A stretch of DNA of 64,000 nt from Selenomonadaceae bacterium (GTDB lineage Bacteria > Bacillota > Negativicutes > Selenomonadales > Selenomonadaceae). Within the stretch, counting starts at the first letter, position 1. Every line of letters begins with the position of its first letter. Below are positions 8,775 to 17,695 of this stretch, one piece after another. The position numbers and the translations under genes were made by a program. The notes below the pieces were generated by a model. That model worked only from the letters and a program-made list of their open reading frames with translations. It was not told where the DNA came from and searched no databases. The stretch spans positions 31,979 through 95,978 of the forward strand of contig JAUNIB010000008.1 in the NCBI GenBank assembly GCA_030523645.1, read 5' to 3'.

Positions 8775-10700
8775 ATGATTTTACAACGGGAAGCCCCTGT
8801 ATTCAGCAAGGCAGGTCTGACTCAGCTTACCGTCACCGCTGCTGTCTACGGTATTCTCATTGCTCTCGCCAATCACTTCATGATGACCCAGGCGGGCTTC
8901 GAGCTTCGTCCGGGAGCCTTTGTCCCTGTGGTGGCCGGTCTGCTCTTCGGCCTTCCCGCCGCGGTGGGTTCCTTTATCGGCAATTTCGTCAGCTCTCACT
9001 TCACCGGCTACGAGCTGCTGCCCAATCTCTATTTCAGCCTGCTGAATTTTCTGCTGGCCTACACGCCGTATCGGCTCTGGTACGGCTATCAGAGCCACAA
9101 GGCCACCCTCTATATCTACAACAACCGCACCTTTCTGAAATTCGTTCTGCTGAACCTCCTTGGGGGCAGCAGTCTGTCCATACTCGCCTCACTTTTCATT
9201 CGGGGGATCTCAGGCATCACCTCTCCGGGGATGATTTTCGTCACCTTCGCCAATAACTTCGCCTTTCCTCTGATGTTTGGCCTGCCTGTCCTGCTGCTGT
9301 GGGATAAATATGTAGGGACTGAGTATTACCGTCCCTATGAGGAGCCGCGGTTCTGGCATTCCTTTGCCCGCCTTGCGCTGCCTGCCCTCATTATCTTGGA
9401 ATTGGCCAGCCTTTATCCTCTCTGCACAGGTCAGCTTACACAGCAGACCTGTATGACTTTTGCCTGTGTCGGCGCTCTGCTTTGGTTCCTGTCTGTACAG
9501 CTTCCGTCGGAGTACCATACCCATCCGGAGGAAACGGACGGCTTCCAGACGCTTGTGTCCAGCGTGGCCATCCGTCTGTTTGTCGGGGCTGACCTGATTG
9601 TTCTTCTTACTCTCATTGTCTCCACACACTTCTCAGGCTACACTCTGGCCATCTGGCAGAACCAGCAGCACTGGCTGAAGCTCTGCACCAATATTATCAT
9701 TTGTCTTGCCGTCCTGGTAATCGGCATATATCTGGTGCTGCTGATAATGGAATCCTCCCTGACCCAGCGGCTGAAGGTGCTGTGTGCAAGAGTCAGAGAG
9801 TATCTGAAGACTCACGACCAGTCTCATCTCCAGCACGGTCTGAATAAAAGCACCCGGCGAAATGAGCTGGACACGCTGGAGTACTCCCTGCAAAAAATGG
9901 GTGAAGACATTACCCGCTATCTGACTGATCTGGACCGCACCATCGCCGAGCAGGAGGCAATGAACACTCAGCTTAGAATTGCCAATTCCATTCAGAACGG
10001 CATACTGCCGGATTTGAAATCAATCGCTCCCCAGCTGCCGGGCTACAGTATCGACGGCGGTATGCAGCCGGCTAAATTCATTGGCGGCGATGCCTATGAT
10101 GCCTTCCTGCTGGACAGCGACCATCTGATAATCTCGGTGGCTGATGTCTCCGGCAAGGGTGTCCCGGCAGCTCTCTTTATGATGATTACTCAGACTCTGC
10201 TGCGGCAGAACGCTCACGAAATGCCGCTGGCGGAGGCTATCCGACAGACGAATGAGGCGCTGGTAAAGCACAACGAGCAGTGCCTGTTCGTCACCGTCTG
10301 GCTGGCTCAGCTGGAGCTGTCCACCGGTCACATCTCATACATAAATGCCGGTCACAATCCATCTCTCCTTACCGGCCCGGAAGGTGGCAGATGTCTGTGG
10401 CTGGACAAGCTGTCCGGCCCCGTCCTTGGGCTGATGCCCGACCTTACCTTCACCGTCCACGAGGCCAACCTGCCGGCAGGCGGCCGTCTCCTGCTCTATA
10501 CCGACGGACTGAACGAGGCGGAAAATGCCAATCACGAGTTCTTCGGCAACGAGCGGCTGGAGCGGAGCTTCCTGTCCGCCAATCAGCCGCAGCAGATACT
10601 GGCAGACATTGCCGGCTTTGTACAAAATGCAGAGCAGAGCGACGACATGACCTACCTCTGGCTGCAGAGAAAGGAGGCAGCCCATGAAGCTGCAGAATAA
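8775..10700 (+). CDS. Membrane SpoIIE-type PP2C phosphatase, copy 1
   Basis: 641 residues. The N-terminal ~330 residues hold about nine membrane segments, the first five (LRPGAFVPVVAGLLFGLP...) loosely like ECF-transporter S components. A HAMP-like and coiled-coil linker follows (~residues 350-420). The C-terminal ~210 residues are a PP2C domain: GGDAYDAF and VADVSGKGVPAALF carry metal-binding Asp, followed by NAGHNP, LLYTDGLNEAEN and SDDMTYL. It should dephosphorylate the STAS partner in response to a membrane or extracellular cue. ATG 8775 is chosen because AGAGG lies upstream and the earlier frame overlaps the HATPase gene. The gene overlaps the second phosphatase by 17 bases. Confidence 0.9.
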   Translation: MILQREAPVFSKAGLTQLTVTAAVYGILIALANHFMMTQAGFELRPGAFVPVVAGLLFGLPAAVGSFIGNFVSSHFTGYELLPNLYFSLLNFLLAYTPYRLWYGYQSHKATLYIYNNRTFLKFVLLNLLGGSSLSILASLFIRGISGITSPGMIFVTFANNFAFPLMFGLPVLLLWDKYVGTEYYRPYEEPRFWHSFARLALPALIILELASLYPLCTGQLTQQTCMTFACVGALLWFLSVQLPSEYHTHPEETDGFQTLVSSVAIRLFVGADLIVLLTLIVSTHFSGYTLAIWQNQQHWLKLCTNIIICLAVLVIGIYLVLLIMESSLTQRLKVLCARVREYLKTHDQSHLQHGLNKSTRRNELDTLEYSLQKMGEDITRYLTDLDRTIAEQEAMNTQLRIANSIQNGILPDLKSIAPQLPGYSIDGGMQPAKFIGGDAYDAFLLDSDHLIISVADVSGKGVPAALFMMITQTLLRQNAHEMPLAEAIRQTNEALVKHNEQCLFVTVWLAQLELSTGHISYINAGHNPSLLTGPEGGRCLWLDKLSGPVLGLMPDLTFTVHEANLPAGGRLLLYTDGLNEAENANHEFFGNERLERSFLSANQPQQILADIAGFVQNAEQSDDMTYLWLQRKEAAHEAAE

Positions 10701-12615
10701 TTCCTCCCTTCTCAGCCGGACAGGTCTGCAGCAGATGATTCTGACGGCAGTCTGCTATCTGTTCTTTCTGTCCCTCACCAACTACACCGTGATGAAGCTC
10801 CCATGGCTGCAGTTCCGCTTTGCTGCCTTCGTGCCGGTGGTGAGTGGGATTATGTTCGGCCTTCCCGGTGCCGCAGGCGCTCTCATCGGCAATCTGATGG
10901 GAGACATCGGCAGTTCCACGCCCCTTCCGGTCTGTCTGCTGGCCGGTCTGCTGAATTTCTTTCTGGCCTATCTTCCCTACCGTCTCTGGTTCGGCTGGCA
11001 CGGGAAAAAGGCTCTGAGCTTTATTTCCGACAGCGCTTCCTTTGCCCGCTTTACCGCCATTGCCATCGTGAACGGATTTATCTTCGCGGTCAGTCTTACC
11101 GCCCTGATAGACTCCTTCTTCCCCGTTCACAGCGGCCTCGGCTTCAGCTTCTTCATTCTCTTTTCCAACAACTACGATTTCCCTGTCCTTCTGGGACTGC
11201 CGCTGCTGCTCTTTCTTCGCCGGCGCGCTGCTGTCATCTACCGTCCCGACCCACGGCCGGGCAGATATCTCGGCGGGCTGCAGAAGCAGGCTCTGTATCT
11301 CCTCGTCCTGCTGGACATCCTGTATCTGATACTGTGCCACTGCAGAATAACAGACGCCGCTCTGTCTCAGACATTCTTCGTATTCAGCCTGCTGATGCTG
11401 GGCTACATCTGCACTATGCCGTCAGAGTGCGATGACTCCTGCGAGGCCAACAGCACCTTCTCGCTGGCCGGCTCCACCACGGAGCTGCTGCTGCTTTTTG
11501 CCACCGGCTTTATTGTCCTTGCTCTCACGGGCATCCTGCTCATGCAGAATGATGCCGGACAGCTTTTCGAAGACATTCAGCACTGGCAGCTTTTCTACAT
11601 TATTCTCAGCATTCCCTTAAACGGCGCATTCATCGTCTTTTACTTCCTGCTGCGCTGGCTGGAAAAAACGATTTCCAATCCGCTGGCCGCCCTCAGCCTC
11701 CGTGCCCATCACTACATGGAGACCGGCCGGGACGAAGAGTCCGCCGTCATTGCGGAAGCTGCCGCAAAAAATGAAATCGAAGTGCTTAATCAGTCCTTCA
11801 CCCAAATGACGCAGGATATCAAGCACTATCTGGCTGACCTCACCGCCGCCGCCGAGGCGAAGCATTCCCTCCAATCACAGCTTGATGTAGCTGCTCTCAT
11901 TCAGCAGGGAACATTGCCCAATCTTGACAGTATAAACTCTCTCCTGCAGACCAGGAATCAACCCTACATCATCAAGGGCAGTATGCAGGCGGCAAGGCAG
12001 GTAGGCGGCGACATGCTGGACTGCGGCTGCATCGACGACGACCATATTCTGCTGACTGTCGGCGATGTGGCGGGCAAGGGTGTACCGGCAGCATTGTTTG
12101 CTATGGTGACTCAGGCCCTGATAGACAACAGCACCTGCAACAAGCCGTCCTGTATCTCCGCTCTGGCCGATATTGCAGGACGGGTCAACAACGCTCTGGA
12201 AGCCAACAATCGGGAAACCCTCTTCGTCACCCTCTGGACGGGAATACTGGAGCTGTCTTCCGGAAGGATAACCTATGTCAATGCCGGTCACAACCCGCCG
12301 ATGCTGGCAAAGCTCGACGGCAGCGGCGAGCTTCATCTGCTGGAGGAGCTGTCCGGCCCGGTGCTGGGACTGATGCCGGATATTCCCTATACCAGCCACA
12401 CAGCTCTGCTGCCTCCCGATCACAAGCTTCTCATATTCACCGACGGTCTCAACGAAGCAGAGAACCGACAGCATGAATTCTACGGGGATGAACGGCTGCG
12501 GGAAATGTTCCTCAGGGCAAAAGCTCCCGAGGAAATCATGGAGGACATCAATCACTTCGTCGGCGATGCTCCCCCCAGCGACGACAAAACCTACCTGTGG
12601 GTAGAAAGAAACTAA
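10684..12615 (+). CDS. Membrane SpoIIE-type PP2C phosphatase, copy 2
   Basis: 643 residues, a tandem paralogue of the preceding gene with the same layout: multi-pass sensor (QFRFAAFVPVVSGIMFGLPGAAG aligns with the first copy), HAMP/coiled-coil linker near 330-400, and a C-terminal PP2C domain. GGDMLDCG, VGDVAGKGVPAALF, NAGHNPPM, IFTDGLNEAEN and SDDKTYLW keep all metal-binding Asp. An AGGAGG site lies inside the 3' end of copy 1. The sensor halves have diverged more than the catalytic halves, suggesting two inputs acting on one STAS switch. It is closed by a bidirectional terminator. Confidence 0.9.
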   Translation: MKLQNNSSLLSRTGLQQMILTAVCYLFFLSLTNYTVMKLPWLQFRFAAFVPVVSGIMFGLPGAAGALIGNLMGDIGSSTPLPVCLLAGLLNFFLAYLPYRLWFGWHGKKALSFISDSASFARFTAIAIVNGFIFAVSLTALIDSFFPVHSGLGFSFFILFSNNYDFPVLLGLPLLLFLRRRAAVIYRPDPRPGRYLGGLQKQALYLLVLLDILYLILCHCRITDAALSQTFFVFSLLMLGYICTMPSECDDSCEANSTFSLAGSTTELLLLFATGFIVLALTGILLMQNDAGQLFEDIQHWQLFYIILSIPLNGAFIVFYFLLRWLEKTISNPLAALSLRAHHYMETGRDEESAVIAEAAAKNEIEVLNQSFTQMTQDIKHYLADLTAAAEAKHSLQSQLDVAALIQQGTLPNLDSINSLLQTRNQPYIIKGSMQAARQVGGDMLDCGCIDDDHILLTVGDVAGKGVPAALFAMVTQALIDNSTCNKPSCISALADIAGRVNNALEANNRETLFVTLWTGILELSSGRITYVNAGHNPPMLAKLDGSGELHLLEELSGPVLGLMPDIPYTSHTALLPPDHKLLIFTDGLNEAENRQHEFYGDERLREMFLRAKAPEEIMEDINHFVGDAPPSDDKTYLWVERN

Positions 12616-12617
12616 AC

Positions 12618-12664
12618 AAAAATCCCGACAGGCTTCGGAAATTTCCGAGACTGTCGGGATTACT
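12618..12664. terminator. Bidirectional terminator after the phosphatase operon
   Basis: AATCCCGACAG / CTGTCGGGATT stem with an inner TCGGAAA/TTTCCGA stem, between convergent genes. Confidence 0.85.
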
Positions 12665-12668
12665 TTTG

Positions 12669-13589
12669 CTATTTTTTCAGCTCCGCCATTTTTGTTTCAA
12701 TGGCTTCGTCGATTTCATCAAGGAGAGCAAAGCGACGACGATAAACTGCCCGCTTCCGGGTAGGTATCTCTTCGGCACTCTTCCGCGCCTCTCTCAAGGG
12801 CAGCTCGTAGAAGCGGCTGTCGGCGGCCTGACTGCCGCCGGCCTCCTGCCAGAAGTCATCAAAAGAGGTCTTCAGCTTCCGGTCAAAGCGCACATGATTC
12901 ATTGCATAGTAGCCGCTGTTGGTTACTGCGTAGATATGCTCTACTCCCATCGAACGGGCTGCCGCCTGTGCTGCATACAGGATGAGATTCTTCGTCCGAT
13001 AACCGTGACAGAATTTCGTGAGGCGCTTGATGATTTCCTTCGGCTCCTCACCGTTTGGCCCCTGCATTGCCCCAATGTAGAGATTGCGGGAAGAAGCTGC
13101 CGCCGCCTTATCGACGGCAGGAGTTTTTCCCAGCCAGAACATTATCTGATAGAGGTACCGCTCCCCCAGCCTGAGCACCATTGAAGCAGCTCCTTCTTTT
13201 CGCTGTCCCGGATGAAACGCCAAAGAAAGTCTAAGGGCCTGCTCCTCGAACTCTGTCTTCCAGAGGACTGTCTCCTTACCGCTGTAGATATCGTAAATCG
13301 TCTCCGGCCGAAAAAAGTCCACCATTGCATCCATGTGTTCTTCCATGAGCTGAATGCGCTCATCGAAGGTAGACTTGTTGTAAAAAAAGGCCCGCTGCGG
13401 CTGCTCGTAGACAAAAGGACACAGGTCGGCAATTTTTTCCCGCACCGGGTCCTGATGGTAATAGTTATCTATTCTGTCCATACGGGCTCCGTTAAAAAAG
13501 GCCCGCAGACGGAAGTAAATGTACCGCTTCAATTCCTTATGGTAATTGACACGGTATATCTTCTTCCCGATTTCGGCAATGTTCTTCAT
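12669..13589 (-). CDS. VirK/YbjX-family (DUF535) protein
   Basis: 306 residues of the DUF535 family. The C-terminal half has the family hallmark: IGAMQGPNGEE, a run through RTKNLILYAAQAAARSMGVE, then AVTNSGYYAMN and FDDFWQEAGG. Enterobacterial VirK/YbjX members influence envelope and peptide resistance, but their biochemistry is unknown. A basic C-terminal helix (TRKRAVYRRRFALLDEI) ends the protein. The ATG at 13589 has only a weak GGAT site. It stands alone between two terminators. Confidence 0.85.
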   Translation of the reverse strand: MKNIAEIGKKIYRVNYHKELKRYIYFRLRAFFNGARMDRIDNYYHQDPVREKIADLCPFVYEQPQRAFFYNKSTFDERIQLMEEHMDAMVDFFRPETIYDIYSGKETVLWKTEFEEQALRLSLAFHPGQRKEGAASMVLRLGERYLYQIMFWLGKTPAVDKAAAASSRNLYIGAMQGPNGEEPKEIIKRLTKFCHGYRTKNLILYAAQAAARSMGVEHIYAVTNSGYYAMNHVRFDRKLKTSFDDFWQEAGGSQAADSRFYELPLREARKSAEEIPTRKRAVYRRRFALLDEIDEAIETKMAELKK

Positions 13590-13602
13590 AGCGTCATCCG
13601 TT

Positions 13603-13640
13603 GCGTAAAATAAGCCGTCAGCACATAGTGATGACGGCTC
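13603..13640 (-). terminator. Terminator of the secreted-protein gene
   Basis: Minus-strand stem AGCCGTCA / TGACGGCT followed by TATTTTA, 20-50 bases past the stop at 13658 and just upstream of the DUF535 start. Confidence 0.7.
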
Positions 13641-13657
13641 ATCCTGTTATGATTTAC

Positions 13658-14395
13658 TTATTTCTTATCGCTGTTCTTTGCCTTGGCAGCGCCCTTCTTA
13701 TCATCGGCAGTGGTTGGCCACTCCTGGAAGGTCAGCAGACCGACCTGATAAGCGGAAACATTCGCCGGAGTCAAATCCGGATTGTCGATAAGCTCTACCG
13801 CAAAGCGCCCGCCGAACTGTCCACGGAAGAAGGTCTTAATCATCTGGGTGTCAGAAGTCAGAACCTCATCTACCTTACCGTCACCGTTTGTATCAATCTC
13901 TATTTCCTTGGCAGTTATGCAGTACACACCGCTGGTATGACCCATATCGGCGACACGCACCAGCTCATAGCCGCTGTTCTTGGAGAGCTTTTCTACCAGC
14001 TTAGCCTGTGCCGCTTCGTCCATGGTGTGAATATTGGCCGGAATTTCATTTTCCTCAAAAGCCTCAACCATGATAATCCAAGCGTTCTTTATATAGTACT
14101 CGTCGTTGTCAAAAATGAGGACTTCGCCCTTTGCTTTCTCCTCCATAATGGAAAGAGGTATTACATTTGGCTTCTTCGGGCAGACGATGCTATATCCATA
14201 GCGGGTACTGGTATGCTTGTAGCCGTTCTCTTTGGCAAGCTCAGCCATCTCGGCAACAGTCATGCTCTGCTGCTGACCGGCTTCTTCCGGAGCCGCCTGA
14301 GCAAAGGAGGCAAATGCCATGGTTCCTACCGCACAGGTAAGAGCCAGATATTTTTTCAGTGAACGAGTAAGCTTATTCATTTTATCGGAGTTCAT
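13658..14395 (-). CDS. Secreted protein, function unknown
   Basis: 245 residues. The signal peptide is MNSDKMNKLTRSLKKYLAL..., with likely cleavage at AQA-A. The mature part has a folded middle (YKHTSTRYGYSIVCPKKP, then a region through VYCITAKEIEIDTNGDGKVDE, whose DTNGDGKVDE segment resembles a dockerin/EF-hand Ca2+ loop) and a Lys/Ala-rich tail. No domain family was recognised. The AGGAGGAG site 4 bases from ATG 14395 fixes the start. It lies 11 bases downstream of rnc and may be the last gene of the fatty-acid transcript, though no functional link is evident. Confidence 0.75.
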   Translation of the reverse strand: MNSDKMNKLTRSLKKYLALTCAVGTMAFASFAQAAPEEAGQQQSMTVAEMAELAKENGYKHTSTRYGYSIVCPKKPNVIPLSIMEEKAKGEVLIFDNDEYYIKNAWIIMVEAFEENEIPANIHTMDEAAQAKLVEKLSKNSGYELVRVADMGHTSGVYCITAKEIEIDTNGDGKVDEVLTSDTQMIKTFFRGQFGGRFAVELIDNPDLTPANVSAYQVGLLTFQEWPTTADDKKGAAKAKNSDKK

Positions 14396-14405
14396 TGTTC
14401 TCCTC

Positions 14406-15122
14406 CTACTTAAATTGACCCAATGCTTCCTTTGCAGCTGCCTGCTCTGCTTCCTTCTTGCTCCGCCCTGTGCCGTTTCCGTAGGCTATGCCATTGATAC
14501 GCACACAGACCGTGAAGACCTTCGCATGGTCAGGGCCATCTGCTGCCAGAAGCTCGTAGAGGACCCGCTGTCCGGGATGGCGCTGAATCTTTTCCTGCAG
14601 CATCGTCTTAAAGTCACGCCTCTGATGTCCGGCTCTTAGTCCGGCCAGATCATCATGAAGCCGCTTCAGGATATACTTCCGTGCCGTTTCCCATCCACAG
14701 TCGAGATATATCGCCCCGATGACTGCCTCAAAGGCATCTGCCAGAATAGATGGTCTCCTGTCTCCGCCGTTCATCCTCTCGCCGTTTCCCAGCAAAAGAT
14801 GATCACCCAGACCGATGTCTGCTGCCCGGCGGCAAAGAGACTCTTCACAGACGATAGAGGCTCTTGCCTTCGTCATGTCACCCTCCGGCAAATTGGGGTA
14901 ATGTTTATACAGGTAGTCGCTCGTCGCCAGCTCCAGAACAGCATCACCCAGGTACTCCAGCCGTTCATTGTGCGTCGTATTGCGGCGCAGCGATTCATTG
15001 GCGTAGGATGTGTGAGTGAGAGCCGTGTCTAAAAGGCCGATGTCATTTAAGGCGACACCCAGCTTCTGCGAGAGCTCCGTGAGCTCCCGACGGCGTTCCG
15101 CCGTTAGCTCATTGGCATTCAT
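14406..15122 (-). CDS. rnc: Ribonuclease III
   Basis: Cleaves double-stranded RNA in rRNA and mRNA processing. 238 residues. The endonuclease domain carries HNERLEYLGDAVLEL (signature with catalytic Glu and Asp) and the second acidic patch LADAFEAVIGAIYLD. The C-terminal dsRNA-binding domain (~160-235) ends in GTGRSKKEAEQAAAKEAL. The ATG overlaps the fabF stop in an ATGA arrangement, so translation is coupled. rnc downstream of acpP/fabF is a common bacterial order. Confidence 0.96.
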   Translation of the reverse strand: MNANELTAERRRELTELSQKLGVALNDIGLLDTALTHTSYANESLRRNTTHNERLEYLGDAVLELATSDYLYKHYPNLPEGDMTKARASIVCEESLCRRAADIGLGDHLLLGNGERMNGGDRRPSILADAFEAVIGAIYLDCGWETARKYILKRLHDDLAGLRAGHQRRDFKTMLQEKIQRHPGQRVLYELLAADGPDHAKVFTVCVRINGIAYGNGTGRSKKEAEQAAAKEALGQFK

Positions 15123-16363
15123 GCTTTATACTTCTTTGCGACCAGGCAGGAATTGTGTCCGCCGAAGCCAAAGTTGTTGGAAATAGCAGCTCTTACCGTA
15201 TGCTGACGAGCCTTGCCCGGAACATAGTCCAGATCCATGTCCTCATCAACGGTCTCGTAGTTCATGGTGGGGGGAATCATATCCTGCTCAATGGTGAGCG
15301 CCATGGCTACGAACTCCACGCCGCCGGCAGCACCGAGAAGGTGACCGGTCATGGACTTGATAGAGCTTACGGGTACATCATAGGCACGCTGACCGAAGAG
15401 TCCCTTTATAGCAGCAGTCTCACCCTGGTCATTCATGTGGGTGGAAGTGCCGTGAGCATTTACATAGTCAATATCGTCAGGGGTGAGGCCGGCATCCTTG
15501 ACAGCCAGCTCCATGCACTTCTGCTGATATACACCGCCGGGCATCGGGCTGGTCATGTGGTACGCATCGGAATTTGCACCATAGCCTACCAGCTCACAGT
15601 AGATGTGCGCGCCGCGAGCCAGAGCGTGGTCAAGGGTCTCCAGTACGACAACACCGGCACCCTCGCCCATGACGAACCCGCTGCGGTTCTTGTCGAAGGG
15701 ACGAACTGCATGAGCCGGGTCATCGTTATGGTCGCTGCAGAGAGCCTTCATCTGACCGAAACCGGCTACCGCAGTCGGGGAAATGCTTGCTTCAGTACCG
15801 CCGGCCAGCATTACATCAGCATCACCGCGCTGAAGAATGCGGAAAGCACCGCCGATATTGTCAGTACCTGTTGCACAGGCAGTAACCAGGCAGCAGGAGG
15901 GGCCGTGGAAGCCATAGCGGATAGCAACCTGAGCGGCACCCATGTTGGAAATCTCCATGGGGATAAAGAACGGGCTGATGGCACGGGGACCACGGTCAAA
16001 GAGCTTCTTGTACTGATCGTACATAGTCTCAATACCGCCGATACCGGAACCGATGTAGGTTCCTACACGATCCTTGTCGACCTTCTCAAGATCGAGAGCA
16101 GCGTCCTCAATAGCCATAGCGCTGGCAGCCACTACGAAATGAGAGTAGCGATCCATGCGCTTTGATTCTTTTTTATCAATATAGTCGGTAGGTTCAAATT
16201 CCTTGACCTCACCTGCTATCTGACAGGCATAGCCCTCAGTGTCAAAACGAGTAATACGGTCAATACCGTTCTTGCCGGCGAGAAGCGCCTGCCAGAACTC
16301 ATCCTTGCCGATACCGATAGGAGTAATAGCACCAAGACCCGTTACAACTACTCTGTTGGCCAA
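15119..16363 (-). CDS. fabF: 3-oxoacyl-ACP synthase II
   Basis: Elongating condensing enzyme, joining malonyl-ACP to acyl-ACP. 414 residues, normal length. Catalytic Cys is in VTACATGTDN, His in NAHGTSTHMND, and His plus Lys in SIKSMTGHLLGAAGG. The N-terminal ANRVVVTGLGAITPIG is typical. TTG 16363 is preferred because GTGAGGTG lies about 6 bases before it and it gives the standard N-terminus. The GTG at 16372 is part of that site. It lies 25 bases from the upstream oxidoreductase gene and overlaps rnc by 4 bases. Confidence 0.95.
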   Translation of the reverse strand: MANRVVVTGLGAITPIGIGKDEFWQALLAGKNGIDRITRFDTEGYACQIAGEVKEFEPTDYIDKKESKRMDRYSHFVVAASAMAIEDAALDLEKVDKDRVGTYIGSGIGGIETMYDQYKKLFDRGPRAISPFFIPMEISNMGAAQVAIRYGFHGPSCCLVTACATGTDNIGGAFRILQRGDADVMLAGGTEASISPTAVAGFGQMKALCSDHNDDPAHAVRPFDKNRSGFVMGEGAGVVVLETLDHALARGAHIYCELVGYGANSDAYHMTSPMPGGVYQQKCMELAVKDAGLTPDDIDYVNAHGTSTHMNDQGETAAIKGLFGQRAYDVPVSSIKSMTGHLLGAAGGVEFVAMALTIEQDMIPPTMNYETVDEDMDLDYVPGKARQHTVRAAISNNFGFGGHNSCLVAKKYKA

Positions 16364-16388
16364 GTAAAACACCTCACAGTTCTGTCTA

Positions 16389-17333
16389 TCATTCAGCCAC
16401 TGCGGCTTCTTCCTTCAGACGACGGAAGATTTCGCTAACCGGCAGAATTTCATCGATGCGGGAAATATACTCGCCGGTGAAGACGAGACCCGTATCCACA
16501 TCACCCTGCTGGGCTCTGGTAAGAGCGCGGATGATGCAGAAGTTATGCTTGCAGGCCTTAAGGCAGTTGTCACAGCGCTGGATGGGCCAGTTGTCCTTCA
16601 TGATGTGCTCCGCAAAGGGATTGCGGACGGCACGGCCGGGCAGACCAACAGGACTGTGGATAACAACGATATCCTCAGGCTTTGATTTCAGATAATATTC
16701 CTTTACGGTGGGGGCAGAGTTTGCCTCCACGCTGGCGGCAAAACGGGAACCCATCTGGACTCCGTTTGCACCCATCTTTATAAGATCAACGATGTCCTGA
16801 CCATGGAGACAGCCGCCGGCTGCAATAACCGGAATGCTTACGGCTGCCCGGATACCGGGGATAAGCTCACGGACCGAAGTGTCGGTGCCGAGATGACCGC
16901 CGGCCTCCTTGCCCTCCACCACGATAGCGGTGGCGCCAAGACGCTCTGCAATTTTCGCAAGTTTTACGGACGATACAATCGGAACAATGGGCGTACCGGA
17001 TTCTTTACCATAGCCGAAAATATCACGGGAGAAACCCGCACCGGCTACCACAAGGTCGATGCCCTCATCGATTGCAGTCTGAACTACTTCGCTAAACTTT
17101 TTCGCGGCAACCATGATATTAATGCCGATGATTCCGTCGGTCAGAGAACGGGCCAGACGAATCTCATAGCGAAGCTCTTCATTCGACATACCGGACGCGG
17201 CAATGAGTCCTACGCCGCCTTCATTGGCTACTGCTGCAGCCAGGCGTGCTGTCGAAAGACGGATAGCCATACCTCCCTGGAAAATGGGTACCTTGGCCAC
17301 CTTATTGCCAATTTTAAGTTCTGGAAGCTGCAA
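16389..17333 (-). CDS. FabK/nitronate-monooxygenase-family flavoprotein with C-terminal Cys cluster
   Basis: 314-residue FMN TIM barrel of the NPD/FabK family: PIFQGGMAIRLS at the N-terminus, VVEGKEAGGHLG around the active site, IPVIAAGGCLHGQDI and GVQMGSRFAAS for FMN-phosphate binding. It differs from the true FabK in the same operon by a C-terminal CDNCLKACKHNFC cluster (four Cys plus His), which could bind a metal or Fe-S. It starts with TTG 17333 after GGAGGAG. Placement between acpP and fabF suggests a role in acyl-chain chemistry, such as a second enoyl reductase or unsaturated fatty-acid step, but this is inferred. Nitronate oxidation is the generic alternative. Confidence 0.85.
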   Translation of the reverse strand: MQLPELKIGNKVAKVPIFQGGMAIRLSTARLAAAVANEGGVGLIAASGMSNEELRYEIRLARSLTDGIIGINIMVAAKKFSEVVQTAIDEGIDLVVAGAGFSRDIFGYGKESGTPIVPIVSSVKLAKIAERLGATAIVVEGKEAGGHLGTDTSVRELIPGIRAAVSIPVIAAGGCLHGQDIVDLIKMGANGVQMGSRFAASVEANSAPTVKEYYLKSKPEDIVVIHSPVGLPGRAVRNPFAEHIMKDNWPIQRCDNCLKACKHNFCIIRALTRAQQGDVDTGLVFTGEYISRIDEILPVSEIFRRLKEEAAVAE

Positions 17334-17367
17334 ATTAACTCCTCCGTTCAGTCATCTTCACAAAGGT

Positions 17368-17402
17368 TCGGGGCTGCGCCAGAGTTCTGACGCTTTCCCC
17401 GA
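17368..17402 (-). promoter_or_regulatory. Hairpin in the acpP-oxidoreductase gap
   Basis: TCGGGG / CCCCGA outer stem with an inner GCG pairing, in the 92-base gap. It could stabilise or process the abundant acpP message. Weak evidence. Confidence 0.35.
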
Positions 17403-17425
17403 CCTCTTCGTGACAGATGCCAGGA

Positions 17426-17656
17426 TTACTTGTTCTGATCAATGTAGGTCACAACATCCTGTACGGTCTTCATCTTTTCAGCGGCCTCATCCGGAATCTC
17501 AGTCCCGAACTCTTCCTCAAAAGCCATGATGAGCTCAACGATATCAAGAGAATCTGCGCCCAGGTCATCGATGAAAGTGGATTCAACGGCTACATCACCG
17601 GCGTCAACACCAAGCTGCTCTACAACGATATCTCTTACTTTTTCAAAAGTCGACAT
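17426..17656 (-). CDS. acpP: Acyl carrier protein
   Basis: 76-residue acidic four-helix carrier. [19 protein letters not shown] contains the Ser that receives 4'-phosphopantetheine. It shuttles acyl chains among the Fab enzymes in the cytoplasm. ATG 17656 has a strong AGGAGGTGA site 5 bases upstream. The GTG at 17665 lies inside that site. Flanked by fabG upstream and the FabK-like gene downstream. Confidence 0.97.
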   Translation of the reverse strand: MSTFEKVRDIVVEQLGVDAGDVAVESTFIDDLGADSLDIVELIMAFEEEFGTEIPDEAAEKMKTVQDVVTYIDQNK

Positions 17657-17695
17657 GTCGGTCACCTCCTCCCGAGTGGTCTCAATAATTTTCTA

